DNA from: Pleurocapsales cyanobacterium LEGE 06147
Lineage (GTDB): Bacteria > Cyanobacteriota > Cyanobacteriia > Cyanobacteriales > Xenococcaceae
DNA length: 33,659 nucleotides
NCBI GenBank assembly: GCA_015207585.1
Contig: JADEWQ010000062.1
Span: forward strand, 1-33,659
Reading direction: 5' to 3'
The notes below the pieces were generated by a model. The model did no database searches. It was not told the origin of the DNA and saw nothing but the letters and a program-made list of their open reading frames with translations. The translations under genes were made by a program, and so were the position numbers. Shown here in pieces: positions 23,693 to 32,800 of the stretch. Each line of letters begins with the position of its first letter. Position 1 is the stretch's first letter.

Positions 23693-24353
23693 CACAACAG
23701 GGAGGGCGATCGCTAAACGAGCAAAACTAATAACTCTAAATAAACTAATCGCACTTATTAATAATTTAGCTAGCTCGGCGGGAAGCCCCGCGCTGTAATC
23801 TCTGATTCAGCATTGGGATGAAAGCAGAGTCAGCAATTTACAATTTGGATACCAAATCTTCATAGAGCCAAACTTTGAACTGTTGTACTATATTATTAAA
23901 AACTAAAACTAGCAGGCACCTTGACAATCAAGGATATAGGGTTGCCATTAAGAAATAGTCTCGATTGGGGACTCGGTAGTTGCGTAAAATCTTGACCGTA
24001 AAAAGCATGGGTAAAACTCGTACCCGTGGACTGCGGGGAATGGAAACTGCCTGGCGGGGCGTATAAACTTCGGAGGTTCCCTCCGAAGACAGCCCCTTGG
24101 CAATCAAAGCGCCGGGGGTGTGAAATAGCTTGCTGTTTCATAACTAGACGGCGGGTGAAAGACCTAGAGATAGGAAATAACCAGGAAAGCCGTGCCGTGA
24201 GGTATGGAAGCCCGCGCTGTACCAATAATTAGACCAGAAAAGGGAATGAGCCAACGAGCGAACCGGGCAGAAGCTTGAATCGAATTCGAGCTATCCGCGA
24301 AGGACTATTTTCCGCACTTTAAAAACTCCAGTTCTCAATCCGGACAAAGTTTA
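23693..24353. other. 660-bp gene-free region rich in stem-loops
   Basis: No convincing gene is present. The region holds GCGGGAAGCCCCGC (about 23779-23792), GGGTA with TACCC (about 24010-24026), the covarying element at 24053-24098, and GGTATGGAAGCCCGCGCTGTACC (24200-24222). GAAGCCC(C)GCGCTGTA occurs twice (23783 and 24208). It looks like the remains of one or more IS605-type elements without their proteins. Confidence 0.55.
24053..24098 (-). repeat. Hairpin element, copy B (orphan TnpB-type right end)
   Basis: Outer stem GGGGC (24056-24060) pairs with GCCCC (24092-24096). Inner stem CTTCGGAGG (24068-24076) pairs with CCTCCGAAG (24080-24088), loop TTC. Spacing is identical to copy A at 9553-9598 and both flanks are the same, but pairs 70-86, 71-85 and 72-84 (last two digits) are T-A, C-G and G-C here against C-G, T-A and T-A there. 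No TnpB ORF adjoins. Confidence 0.8.
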
Positions 24354-24818
24354 TTAGTTAGAGACAATAAGTTTTCCTATCATTCCTGCTTCGGCATGTC
24401 CGGGAATAGAGCAATGAAGTTCATAGGTGCCAGGTTTCATCGGCGTAAGTACCCATTCTGCTTCTCCTCCTGGTTTTAATTCTAGTTCGTGAATTGCTCC
24501 TTTTACTTCTACTTTGCCTGCCTGAACTTTTTTAGTCCAGCTAGCATCAGCGAAATCTTTGGCAGTAAAGTAATGTTTGCTTGGACTGGGATTGTTTAAA
24601 AGGAGTTTGTATTGATTTCCTGCTTTAAACTCCAAATTATCGGGAAAAAATTTTAATTCTCCCACACTATTACCCAAACTTACGTTTACTTCTATTGGTG
24701 CTTGGGAGGCAATTGCTGCAGGCATCCACAGCAAACTACAGCAGCAAATCGTTCCTAGAGTAATTCTTAAATACTGCCAAACATTTTTGAAAAAAAACCA
24801 ACTAGTTAACTTCTTCAT
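24354..24818 (-). CDS. Secreted cupredoxin (type 1 copper protein)
   Basis: This 154-residue protein has a long Sec-type signal peptide (about 1-38, hydrophobic GTICCCSLLWMPAAIA). A single plastocyanin/azurin-like beta-sandwich follows. Type 1 copper ligands are all in place: H82 (PSKHYF), C136 (ELHCSIPGH), H141 and M146 (AEAGMIG). The C-SIPGH-AEAGM loop is shared with small cupredoxins of unknown partner in cyanobacteria. It is not the classical PetE, whose loop is YCxPHRGAGM. A role as periplasmic or lumenal electron carrier or copper handler is inferred. It lies 69 bp downstream of an NTF2-like membrane-anchored gene on the same strand, a possible two-gene operon. Confidence 0.9.
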   Translation of the reverse strand: MKKLTSWFFFKNVWQYLRITLGTICCCSLLWMPAAIASQAPIEVNVSLGNSVGELKFFPDNLEFKAGNQYKLLLNNPSPSKHYFTAKDFADASWTKKVQAGKVEVKGAIHELELKPGGEAEWVLTPMKPGTYELHCSIPGHAEAGMIGKLIVSN

Positions 24819-24887
24819 GGCTAAAATCTAAACATACTTTTAAAACAACGATTTAAGGTTTTTTCTGACAAAAAATAAAATTGTTTA

Positions 24888-25433
24888 TTAATTGCTCTGT
24901 TGAGATTGCTCTTCAATGTATTCTCGCCAATAAGTTATTTTCCCATCTCGCAAGGCAAAAATAATTGCATCTTCGGCATAAGATTGTTTTCCCGTTTTTT
25001 TATTTTTGTCAGTCCAATCCCATTCGACTGCACCCTGGTTATCACCAGCAATAATACGTTTAATCTTAATTTTTATTTCCGTAAATTGGCCGAAATGATT
25101 TTGGGCTGCTGCTCGAATTGCTTGCTTACCTTCAAAAATAGAACCAGGAACGATAAAAGTAGCATCGGCAGCAAAATCAGCCACAATTGCTGCGGCATCA
25201 GCGTTTTCCCATGCTCTAGCCTGTCGGGTAACAATTTCTGCGATCGCTTGTTTTCTATTCATATTTATCGACTCAGCAATATTTGCAACTCGCTCGTCGT
25301 CTACCCGAACGAGATCGTTTGTGTTTCGTCCTACAGGGGGTAAAAAAACAGCGACTAAAGCAAGAAGTAAAATAACGATAATTGTAGTTAACCAGCTATG
25401 AAGTTTGGGAGCTTTTGGCTGCACTGGTGGCAT
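24888..25433 (-). CDS. Membrane-anchored NTF2/SnoaL-like protein
   Basis: This 181-residue protein has one N-terminal membrane segment (about 14-33, LTTIIVILLLALVAVFLPPV), then a domain of the SnoaL-like/NTF2 superfamily from about residue 60: RKQAIAEIVTRQARAWENAD, FAADATFIVPGSIFEGKQAI, and strands ending AIIFALRDGKITYWREY. This pattern (SgcJ/DUF4440 type) forms a cone-shaped pocket used by enzymes and binding proteins alike; no specific activity can be named. The domain should face the periplasm or lumen. It probably shares a transcript with the cupredoxin gene downstream. Confidence 0.85.
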   Translation of the reverse strand: MPPVQPKAPKLHSWLTTIIVILLLALVAVFLPPVGRNTNDLVRVDDERVANIAESINMNRKQAIAEIVTRQARAWENADAAAIVADFAADATFIVPGSIFEGKQAIRAAAQNHFGQFTEIKIKIKRIIAGDNQGAVEWDWTDKNKKTGKQSYAEDAIIFALRDGKITYWREYIEEQSQQSN

Positions 25434-25628
25434 ATTGAGACAGAAATTGCTTCTATATCAATTTTAGAGCTTTTAACTATCTCAATCCTTAACTTTTAGC
25501 CCTCCTCAGTTTTGGTTGGGACGTAGTTGAAAGGGATGTCAGCAAAAGATAGAGCGCTCAATACAAGCACAAAAACAGCGTCATTGAAACTAGCAGCGAT
25601 CGCTATATTATATATGGATCTATAATTT

Positions 25629-26672
25629 ATGAGCCAAGACTTTACCCTCTCGTGTCCCATCCCTATCGAGCAATATCCGAACGTCTTGCTAGCTCACGGT
25701 GGTGGCGGTAAGTTGATGCACCAATTAATTGAGAAGCTGTTTTTAGCTACTTTTGGGACAGCTAATTCAGTTCCGCACGATGCCGCTACTCTCCATCTCT
25801 CTGGTAATCGAATCGCCCTGACAACGGATTCTTATGTCGTTCGTCCTCTCTTTTTTCCGGGAGGAGATATCGGTTCTTTGGCAATCAATGGCACCGTTAA
25901 CGATCTGGCGATGGCTGGCGCTCGTCCTCTTTATTTAAGTGCGGGTTTTATTCTTGAAGAAGGATTACCCATGGAAACTCTCTGGCAAATCGTGCGATCG
26001 ATGCAGCAGGCAGCAACACGAGCTAGGGTACAAATTGTGACTGGAGATACAAAAGTAGTAGATAAGGGTAAAGGAGATGGCGTGTTTATCAATACTACTG
26101 GGGTTGGAATTGTAGAGCATTCCCAGGCGATCGCTCCTCAGTTTGTCCAACCAGGAGATATGTTGCTTCTTAATGGCGATCTTGGCCGTCACGGAATCGC
26201 TATTATGGCAGTTAGGGAAGGATTGGAGTTTGAAACTACTATCGAAAGCGATTCGGCACCCCTAGCCGATCTAGTCTTAAAAATGCTAGAGGCTGGAGTA
26301 GAAATTCACTGTCTGCGTGACTTAACCCGTGGGGGTTTGGCAAGTGCCTTAAATGAGATTGCTAATTCTGCTGGTATTGGCATCGAGGTTGATGAAAGTC
26401 TGATTCCGGTACGGGAAGACGTACAGGGTGCTTGTGAAATTTTGGGTTTCGATCCCCTATATGTTGCCAATGAAGGACGGTTTGTCGCTTTTGTTCCCCA
26501 AGTAGATATCCAAAAAGCCTTGGCGATTCTGCGTTCTCATTCTTCTAGCCAAGCTCGAATAATTGGCAGAGTAACTGACAACACCGACTGTCTGGTTACC
26601 CTAAAAAGCAAAATTGGCTCTCGGCGCATTCTCGATATGTTGAGTGGAGAACAGTTACCGAGAATTTGTTGA
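25629..26672 (+). CDS. hypE: Hydrogenase maturation protein HypE
   Basis: This 347-residue PurM-like protein dehydrates the carbamoyl group on its own C-terminal cysteine to thiocyanate, which supplies the cyanide ligand of the NiFe-hydrogenase iron. The C-terminal tail is ...EQLPRIC with C347 as the carrier. The N-terminus has the usual [17 protein letters not shown] (22-38), then [21 protein letters not shown] and [20 protein letters not shown], and the ATP-binding [15 protein letters not shown]. The family's parts are all present at standard length. No other hyp or hydrogenase gene lies in the window, so the gene is separated from its usual partners here. No clear ribosome site was found. 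Confidence 0.95.
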   Translation: MSQDFTLSCPIPIEQYPNVLLAHGGGGKLMHQLIEKLFLATFGTANSVPHDAATLHLSGNRIALTTDSYVVRPLFFPGGDIGSLAINGTVNDLAMAGARPLYLSAGFILEEGLPMETLWQIVRSMQQAATRARVQIVTGDTKVVDKGKGDGVFINTTGVGIVEHSQAIAPQFVQPGDMLLLNGDLGRHGIAIMAVREGLEFETTIESDSAPLADLVLKMLEAGVEIHCLRDLTRGGLASALNEIANSAGIGIEVDESLIPVREDVQGACEILGFDPLYVANEGRFVAFVPQVDIQKALAILRSHSSSQARIIGRVTDNTDCLVTLKSKIGSRRILDMLSGEQLPRIC

Positions 26673-26729
26673 ATTGGATCTCACTCGCCAGCTTCAGCTT
26701 CTATTCGGTTATAGTAGCATGCTTGTACT

Positions 26730-26747
26730 GGCGAATGACCATTCGCC
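26730..26747. terminator. Hairpin between convergent hypE and histidine kinase gene
   Basis: GGCGAATG (26730-26737) pairs perfectly with CATTCGCC (26740-26747). It lies midway between two convergent stop codons (26672 and 26779) and might serve as a bidirectional stop, though no T-run follows. Very similar GGCGAATG hairpins are a familiar dispersed repeat in cyanobacteria. Confidence 0.5.
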
Positions 26748-26778
26748 CCTACTGTGAACTTTGAACTGAGATGTGTAC

Positions 26779-27864
26779 TTAACTGCTATAATTGCTGGCT
26801 TGCATGTGAGGTAAATAAATCTTAAAAACAGAACCTTGATTTATTTTAGATTGCACCTCAATTCGTCCCTGATGACTATTGATAATTTGCCTGCATAAAT
26901 ACAATCCCAAGCCTTTACCAGAACGTTTATGACTGCCCTGACGATAACGTTCAAAAATAGTTTTTTGTTCTTCTGGCACGATACCGATGCCAGTATCTTC
27001 TATTTCGATCGCTATTTGCGGAGAAGATGAGTGTAAGCGCACTTCTACTGAGCCGCGATCGGTAAACTTGATGGCATTATTGATTAAGTTAGTCAAAACC
27101 CTGCGCAATTCAAGGCGATCGCCTTCGACTTCTTTCACCTCTGGGTCTAGTTTAAGTCTTAAGTCAATTTTTTTCTCTTCTGCTAAAGGTTTTAGCTCGG
27201 TAACTACTTCTTCAAGTAACTCGCGAAGATTAAAATTAATAAAGCTTAAAATTTTTTGTCCTACTTCATAATGATGTACCTCTAGAAGAGTATTGAGCAT
27301 CTGAAGCATGTTTTGATTGCTAGAGAGAATATTGCCAATTGCTTCTTTCATCTGACCGGAGACTTCGCCAAACACCCCTTGCTGCATTAGTGTTAACATG
27401 CGGTTAGCAGCCACTAAAGGCGTGCGCAGATCGTGAGTAAGACACGAGACAAAATTTTCTCGTTGATCGATGGTTTGCTTGAGCCGCAGTAGCGATCGCA
27501 CTCTAGCTTGCAGTTCATCGATTTGGACTGGTTTGCGAATAAATTCGTCTGCTCCTGCATCAAGTCCGACAACTACGCTAGATTGTTCGTGAGCAGTAAT
27601 TAGCAAAATGGGAATAAAAGGGAGATTGCGCTCTTGACGAATCCGTCGCGTTACCTCATAACCATCCATTCCCGGCATCATTACATCCAGTAAGATTAAC
27701 GCGGGAGGCGATCGTTTAATTTGGTTCAGTGCATCCGGACCATTATCGGTAAGAACAACTTGATGTCCTTCTTGTTCGAGAGCTAATTTGACTAAAAAGA
27801 GATTATCAGGATTATCATCAACGGCAAGAATGTAGTCTTTAGTTGGAATTGGCGCGATCGACAT
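26779..27864 (-). CDS. Response regulator-histidine kinase hybrid
   Basis: This 361-residue cytoplasmic protein joins an N-terminal receiver domain (10-125: D16-D17, phospho-acceptor D60 in LILLDVMMPGMDGYE, T90, K111) to a histidine kinase core. The kinase part has the H-box with H144 (FVSCLTHDLRTPLVAANR) and an ATPase domain with N-box NLINNAIKFT, G1 IEDTGIGIVPEE and G2 GKGLGLYLCRQI. With no sensor domain, its input is probably phosphotransfer or dimer contact with another kinase. It is the last gene of a four-gene minus-strand signalling cluster, 74 bp after the second hybrid. Confidence 0.92.
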   Translation of the reverse strand: MSIAPIPTKDYILAVDDNPDNLFLVKLALEQEGHQVVLTDNGPDALNQIKRSPPALILLDVMMPGMDGYEVTRRIRQERNLPFIPILLITAHEQSSVVVGLDAGADEFIRKPVQIDELQARVRSLLRLKQTIDQRENFVSCLTHDLRTPLVAANRMLTLMQQGVFGEVSGQMKEAIGNILSSNQNMLQMLNTLLEVHHYEVGQKILSFINFNLRELLEEVVTELKPLAEEKKIDLRLKLDPEVKEVEGDRLELRRVLTNLINNAIKFTDRGSVEVRLHSSSPQIAIEIEDTGIGIVPEEQKTIFERYRQGSHKRSGKGLGLYLCRQIINSHQGRIEVQSKINQGSVFKIYLPHMQASNYSS

Positions 27865-27938
27865 ATCATATATTAGATTTATGTTAATTTTGATTAATAT
27901 ATATTTATCCCCAAAAATACTAATACATCGCGCTTTAA

Positions 27939-29144
27939 TTAAGCATTAGCCTTACGAGGGATTTCGATGCGAAAAACGGAACCAACTCCCACCTGACTTT
28001 CTACTTCAATCTTGCCGTGCATCATTTTGACGAGAGAATCAGTAATTGCTAAACCCAAACCCGTTCCTGCATATTTACGAGTAATGGATTGATCTACCTG
28101 ACGAAATGCCTGAAAAATGGTTTCTAAATGCTCTGGTGATATACCAATACCAGTATCTTTGACAGCAATTCCCACTCGTTCGGAATTTACTTCCCACACT
28201 TCAATGCGAACTTGACCTTCCTCAGTAAATTTGATTGCATTAGATAATAAATTGATGATTACACGTTTAAGACTATTAAGATCTTGAACGACTTTGGTAT
28301 TAGTCAGAGCGATGTCAACCTCAAGAGCAATTTTTTTCTGCAGGGCTAGAGAACGAAGTTCTTCAGCCGTCAGCTTTACTAGCTGTGCCAGATCGAATTC
28401 GTGAAAATTTAGCTCGAATTTTCCTGCCTCGATCTTCGAAAAATCGAGTATCTCGTTGATCATGTTGAGCAGATTTTGACTGTTATTAAAAATACGTTGA
28501 ACTATATCTACTTGCTCGGAGGTAAGGGGATGTGGGTATTGACGTAACAGCAGTTGAGAAAAACCCACGATCGCATTCATGGGTGTGCGCAGTTCGTGAG
28601 ACATGGTAGCTAAAAACTGCGACTTCAGTCTATAGGCTTCTTGTAACTGAAGATTTTGCAACCGAATTTGTTGCTGCTGCCGTTCTAGTTCTTTATTTTG
28701 AAGTACCAGCAGTTCGTTAGTAGCGCGTAATCGTTGGGTTGCCAACGTTGCTGCCATTTCTGCTTGGTGAATGCGGACTGCATTACGGATTGCTTTAGGA
28801 AGAGTTTCTGAAGAGATCCTTGTTTTGGAAAGATAGTCAGCAGCCCCTGCTTTCATAATTTCTACGGCAATTTCTTCGTCTCCTTGTCCGGTAAAAACAA
28901 TCAAAGGTACTTTGATATTTAGCTCGTGTATTTGTCTGATTATGCTGAGACCGTCCCAATCGGGCAGACGATAATCGAGTAAAACTGTGTCAAACATATG
29001 ACCCTGAAGATGAGCGATCGCCTCCGCGCCATCTTCTGCTTCTGTTAATTCCGCCGATAAGCCTGCTTTTTTCAAAGCTCGCCTAACCGTCATGCGATCT
29101 ACTTCATCATCATCTACTACCAATATTTTCAAAGTTGTTTCCAT
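27939..29144 (-). CDS. Response regulator-histidine kinase hybrid with coiled-coil linker
   Basis: This 401-residue protein has a receiver domain (5-122: D11-D13, phospho-acceptor D57 in TVLLDYRLPDWDG, T85, K107), then a coiled coil (about 125-172, ELERQQQQIRLQNLQLQEAY), the H-box with H183 (FLATMSHELRTPMNAIVGFS) and an ATPase domain (NLLSNAIKFTEEG, VKDTGIGISPEH, GTGLGLAITDSL). The coiled coil is the type that passes receiver state to kinase helices. It lies 124 bp after the Rcp1-type regulator on the same strand. It resembles the last hybrid in layout but not closely in sequence. Confidence 0.92.
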   Translation of the reverse strand: METTLKILVVDDDEVDRMTVRRALKKAGLSAELTEAEDGAEAIAHLQGHMFDTVLLDYRLPDWDGLSIIRQIHELNIKVPLIVFTGQGDEEIAVEIMKAGAADYLSKTRISSETLPKAIRNAVRIHQAEMAATLATQRLRATNELLVLQNKELERQQQQIRLQNLQLQEAYRLKSQFLATMSHELRTPMNAIVGFSQLLLRQYPHPLTSEQVDIVQRIFNNSQNLLNMINEILDFSKIEAGKFELNFHEFDLAQLVKLTAEELRSLALQKKIALEVDIALTNTKVVQDLNSLKRVIINLLSNAIKFTEEGQVRIEVWEVNSERVGIAVKDTGIGISPEHLETIFQAFRQVDQSITRKYAGTGLGLAITDSLVKMMHGKIEVESQVGVGSVFRIEIPRKANA

Positions 29145-29268
29145 CGACCTCTAAATTAATGAACAGAGCCTGAAAATTGCTCAATTATATTTAATTTATT
29201 ATTTTTTTTTATTTATATTTAAATTGTTATATCCTTAACTTATATTTGTTTTTGGCTTTTCTCCTCGT

Positions 29269-29706
29269 TCAGGGCATTTCACAAAGAGTCCAGTATTTAT
29301 TCAAAGTAATCATCACTTCAGCAAAATTGACAAAAGTGACTGGTTTTAGGATATAGCCCGCTACGTTTAAGTTATAAGCTTCTATTTTGTCCTTGTCTTC
29401 ATCAGAAGTAGTAAGTACGATCACTGGAGTCGATCTTAATTGTGGATCGGCTCTTAGTGCGTGTAAGAATTCGATTCCGTTCATTTTGGGCATATTTAAA
29501 TCCAGTAAAACCAGTCGCCGCTGTAAGGGTACTACTGGCGGTCGACCGTTGTCAGAGCGCAGCATGGCTAATGCTTCTAACCCATCTCCTGCAGTGTAAA
29601 GAGGATTGGCAATCTTGTGTTTTTTAAACGATCGCTTGATGTTCATCACATCTACTTCATCATCTTCGACAAGCAAAATATTGATGCTACGTTGATCTAC
29701 TTCCAT
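29269..29706 (-). CDS. Rcp1-type single-domain response regulator
   Basis: This 145-residue receiver protein has no output domain. It has the acidic pair E14-D15-D16 (LLVEDDEVDV), phospho-acceptor D69 (RLVLLDLNMPKMNGIEFL), switch T94 (VIVLTTSDEDKD) and K116 (YILKPVTF). The insertion before the acceptor strand (SDNGRPPVVPLQRR) and the KPVTF end are typical of Rcp1-like partners of phytochrome-type kinases. It lies between a sensor kinase with a phytochrome-type H-box and two hybrid kinases, so it probably shuttles phosphate between them. The cognate pairing is inferred from position. Confidence 0.92.
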   Translation of the reverse strand: MEVDQRSINILLVEDDEVDVMNIKRSFKKHKIANPLYTAGDGLEALAMLRSDNGRPPVVPLQRRLVLLDLNMPKMNGIEFLHALRADPQLRSTPVIVLTTSDEDKDKIEAYNLNVAGYILKPVTFVNFAEVMITLNKYWTLCEMP

Positions 29707-29891
29707 TTAGTTCATCCCCAACCACTTTAGTTTTTACTTTTTCAAAATTGATACACAATTTAACTAGTCTAATCTAATTAGATCGTAAAAATATTTTTAC
29801 CTACTAACCTCAGCTTAAAGTTAGACATTACACAATCGAGCTAGATCCTCTCCTACCCGAGTAAGATTTTAAATTTTCGGGTATAAATTCA

Positions 29892-32800
29892 CTATTTTGA
29901 CCACGTAAAGCGAAAAATAGTCCCTTTTCCCGGTTGAGATTCTAATTTTATTTTTCCTCCTTGACTTTCAACCGCTTTTTTCACTATGGATAAACCAATT
30001 CCCGTATTTTCTGTTTTATCGCGCGCCTCCAGAGTTTGGAAAATCACAAAAACTTTATCGTGATATTGCGGGTCGATTCCAGGTCCGTCATCGGCTACGG
30101 TAAATTCGTAAAATTGCTCCTTCTCGAGGGCAGAAATAGTTACATTACCGTCAGGACGGTCGTGATGTTTGATAGCATTAATAATTAAATTGCTAAAAAC
30201 TTGCTGTAGCGGCAAGCGTTCGGTAACCAAAGTAGGCATTGGTCCTTCAATTGTAATGGTAAAATCTGGGGGCATTTCCAGAGAATCGACTATTTCCCCG
30301 ATTAATTGCTCTAGGACTATTTTTTCCGGTTCCGATTTCAGTCGCCCGACACGGGAATATTGCAGGAGTCCGTTAATTAAGTTTTCCATGCGCTGCACTC
30401 TACCCCGCAGCAAGTCCATTTGATATTTAGTGTCTTCGTCAAGCTTATCTTCAAGATCTTCTTCGAGCCATTGAGAGAGATTAGCGATCGCGCGCAAGGG
30501 TGCTTTGAGGTCGTGAGAAGCAACGTAGGCAAACTGATCCAGCTCTTGATTGCGTCTTTCTAGTTGTAGAGTAGTATTAAACAGCATCGAATTTAGCTGT
30601 GCTAGTTCTTTTGCCTTCTGTTGAAGTATTCTTTCTGACTCTTTTCGATGAGTGATATCTGCTGCCATCAAACCTACCAACTGATTGGGTAGAGGAAAAG
30701 CTCTAAGGGCGAAGGTTTTTTCGGCAACTGACTCGTAAAAACAATCTATTTCTCCTAAATCTTTTTCTTGTCCGGAGCAAATTACTTCAATGCATTGTTC
30801 TGGTACTCCTGCTGCTACTAAACGAGGAAAGCATTGGGATAGGGGTCGATCGAGAAGCTCTTCGGTGTTGATTCCAGTTAGTTCTGCTGCAGCGGGATTA
30901 GTCGCTACCAGTTGCAAACTATAAGGATTATTTGGTTCCTCTAACTGCCAAACAAAAACCGCCACTTGCATATTGCTGACGATGTCGGCATAAAGTTTAA
31001 TTTGTTCTTGGGCTGCTTCGGCTTGTGCTTTTGCTTCTCTTTCTCGTTCGAGCAAGCGATCTTTGAGTTGATTGGCTGCTTCTAATTGAGCCGTTCTATT
31101 CTTAACCCGTTCCTCTAATTTTTCGTTGAGTTGGGTAATTTCTTGTTCTGCTTGTTTGCGCTTGGTAATATCTCGCGAAATCGAGATAACTTCTTGTATT
31201 TGCTGGGTTGGATAATATATATTGCGATTAGTTGTTTCAAACCAAATGTATCTGCCGTCTTGGCAACGAATGCGATAGCTGTGGGTATAACTTTCAGGTA
31301 ACTGACTTGTTAGTGCCGAAGTTTTTTGCCAGGTAACAGCATCTTCGGGATGGAAAAACTCATAGATAGAATGTCCAACCATCTGTTCGGATTCGTAACC
31401 CAATAGTTGCCGACAGGCAGGCGAAACATAGCGATAGATGCCCTCTGAGGTTTGAATCGAAATCAGATCGCTTGAATTTTCCGCAATTAGCCGATATCGC
31501 TCTTCACTGCTTTTAAGAGCTTGTTGTGCTTGTTTGGCTTCGCTAATATCTCGACCTTCGGGAATGAGCAAAACTACTTTTCCCTGCTCGTCTTGAACGG
31601 GTTTAATGGAAAAATCAATAGTTGCTAAACGATTGTCTGCACCCAAAACGTCTACTGAGTAGCGCACGAACTCTCCTCTGGCAGCACGAGCGATCGCCTT
31701 GCGCAATTGTTCTTGAGTTTGGGAAGAAGTTTGCCACCATCGCGTCTCCCAAAAAGGACGACCGATTACGTCCTCTGGCTGTAGACCCCCAAAGTTTAGT
31801 GCCGTTTCGTTAACTTCGAGTACGGTACCATCGGGTTGGAGCAAACCTATAAATTGAAACATGGAGTTAAAAATCGCCCGAAAGCGACGCTCATTTTTTT
31901 CCAGTTCTTCTTCTGCAATCTTACGCGCGCTAATGTCTTGTATTTGTGCGATTAAATATAAAGGCTTACCCTCGCTGTCTCTTACCGAAGACACGCTTAA
32001 TAAACTCCAGACTAGATGTCCTTCTTTATGGAGAAACCGTTTCTCTGTTTGATAATGGTGAATTTTGCCTGCAAAAATTTGTTGCAGATAGTCGAGATCG
32101 GTATCCAAATCGTCTGGATGGGTAATTGCCTGAAAATTGGTGCTGAGTAATTCTTCCTCTGAATAACCAGTAATTTGGCACAAAGAACGATTGACTTTAA
32201 GCCAGCTTCCATCGAAGGCTACTAGTGCCATGCCGATGGCTGCATATTCAAAAGCTTCGTAAAAACGTTGTTCGCTCTCTTTGAGTGCTTCTTCCGCTTG
32301 CTTGCGCTCGGTAATATTAAGAGTGGTACCGACAATACGATAAATTTTTCCTTGCTCGTCTCGTATGGGATTTAAATTAGTTAGCCACCAAATATCCTTT
32401 CCTTCAAATGGGAGTAGCTCTTCGTAGGAGATCGCTGCTCCTGCATCGAGGCAGTTTTGATAATTCTGTCGCACTGTTACAGCTAATTCTGGGGGGAGGA
32501 TTTGTTCGGGAGTTTTGCCTTTTACTTCTGTAGAAGAAATCCCCGTCATACGGGAGCAAGTCGGGTTAAATCCTTGATAGACAAATTCTCGCTCGTCTCG
32601 AACATCTATAACAAAGATTGCTTCTTCCACCCCTTCATAAATACTGCGTAAAAACTGTTCGCTCTCTTTTAATGCTGTTTCTTGTTGCTTGCGCCGAGCG
32701 ATTTCTGCGAGCAGTTGATGATTGATTTGCTCCATTTGTGTGGGAGAAGGCAAAGTCAGAATTTGCGGTATCTGATAGACAAGGGCGATCGCTGTCAGCC

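Noticed and set aside
23896-24225. 109-codon minus-strand ORF in the repeat-rich gap
   Set aside because: It runs through the hairpin element and other repeats, its composition is arbitrary and no family or ribosome site supports it.
24900-25343. 147-codon plus-strand ORF
   Set aside because: It is the antisense shadow of the NTF2-like gene, with Cys- and Phe-rich nonsense composition.
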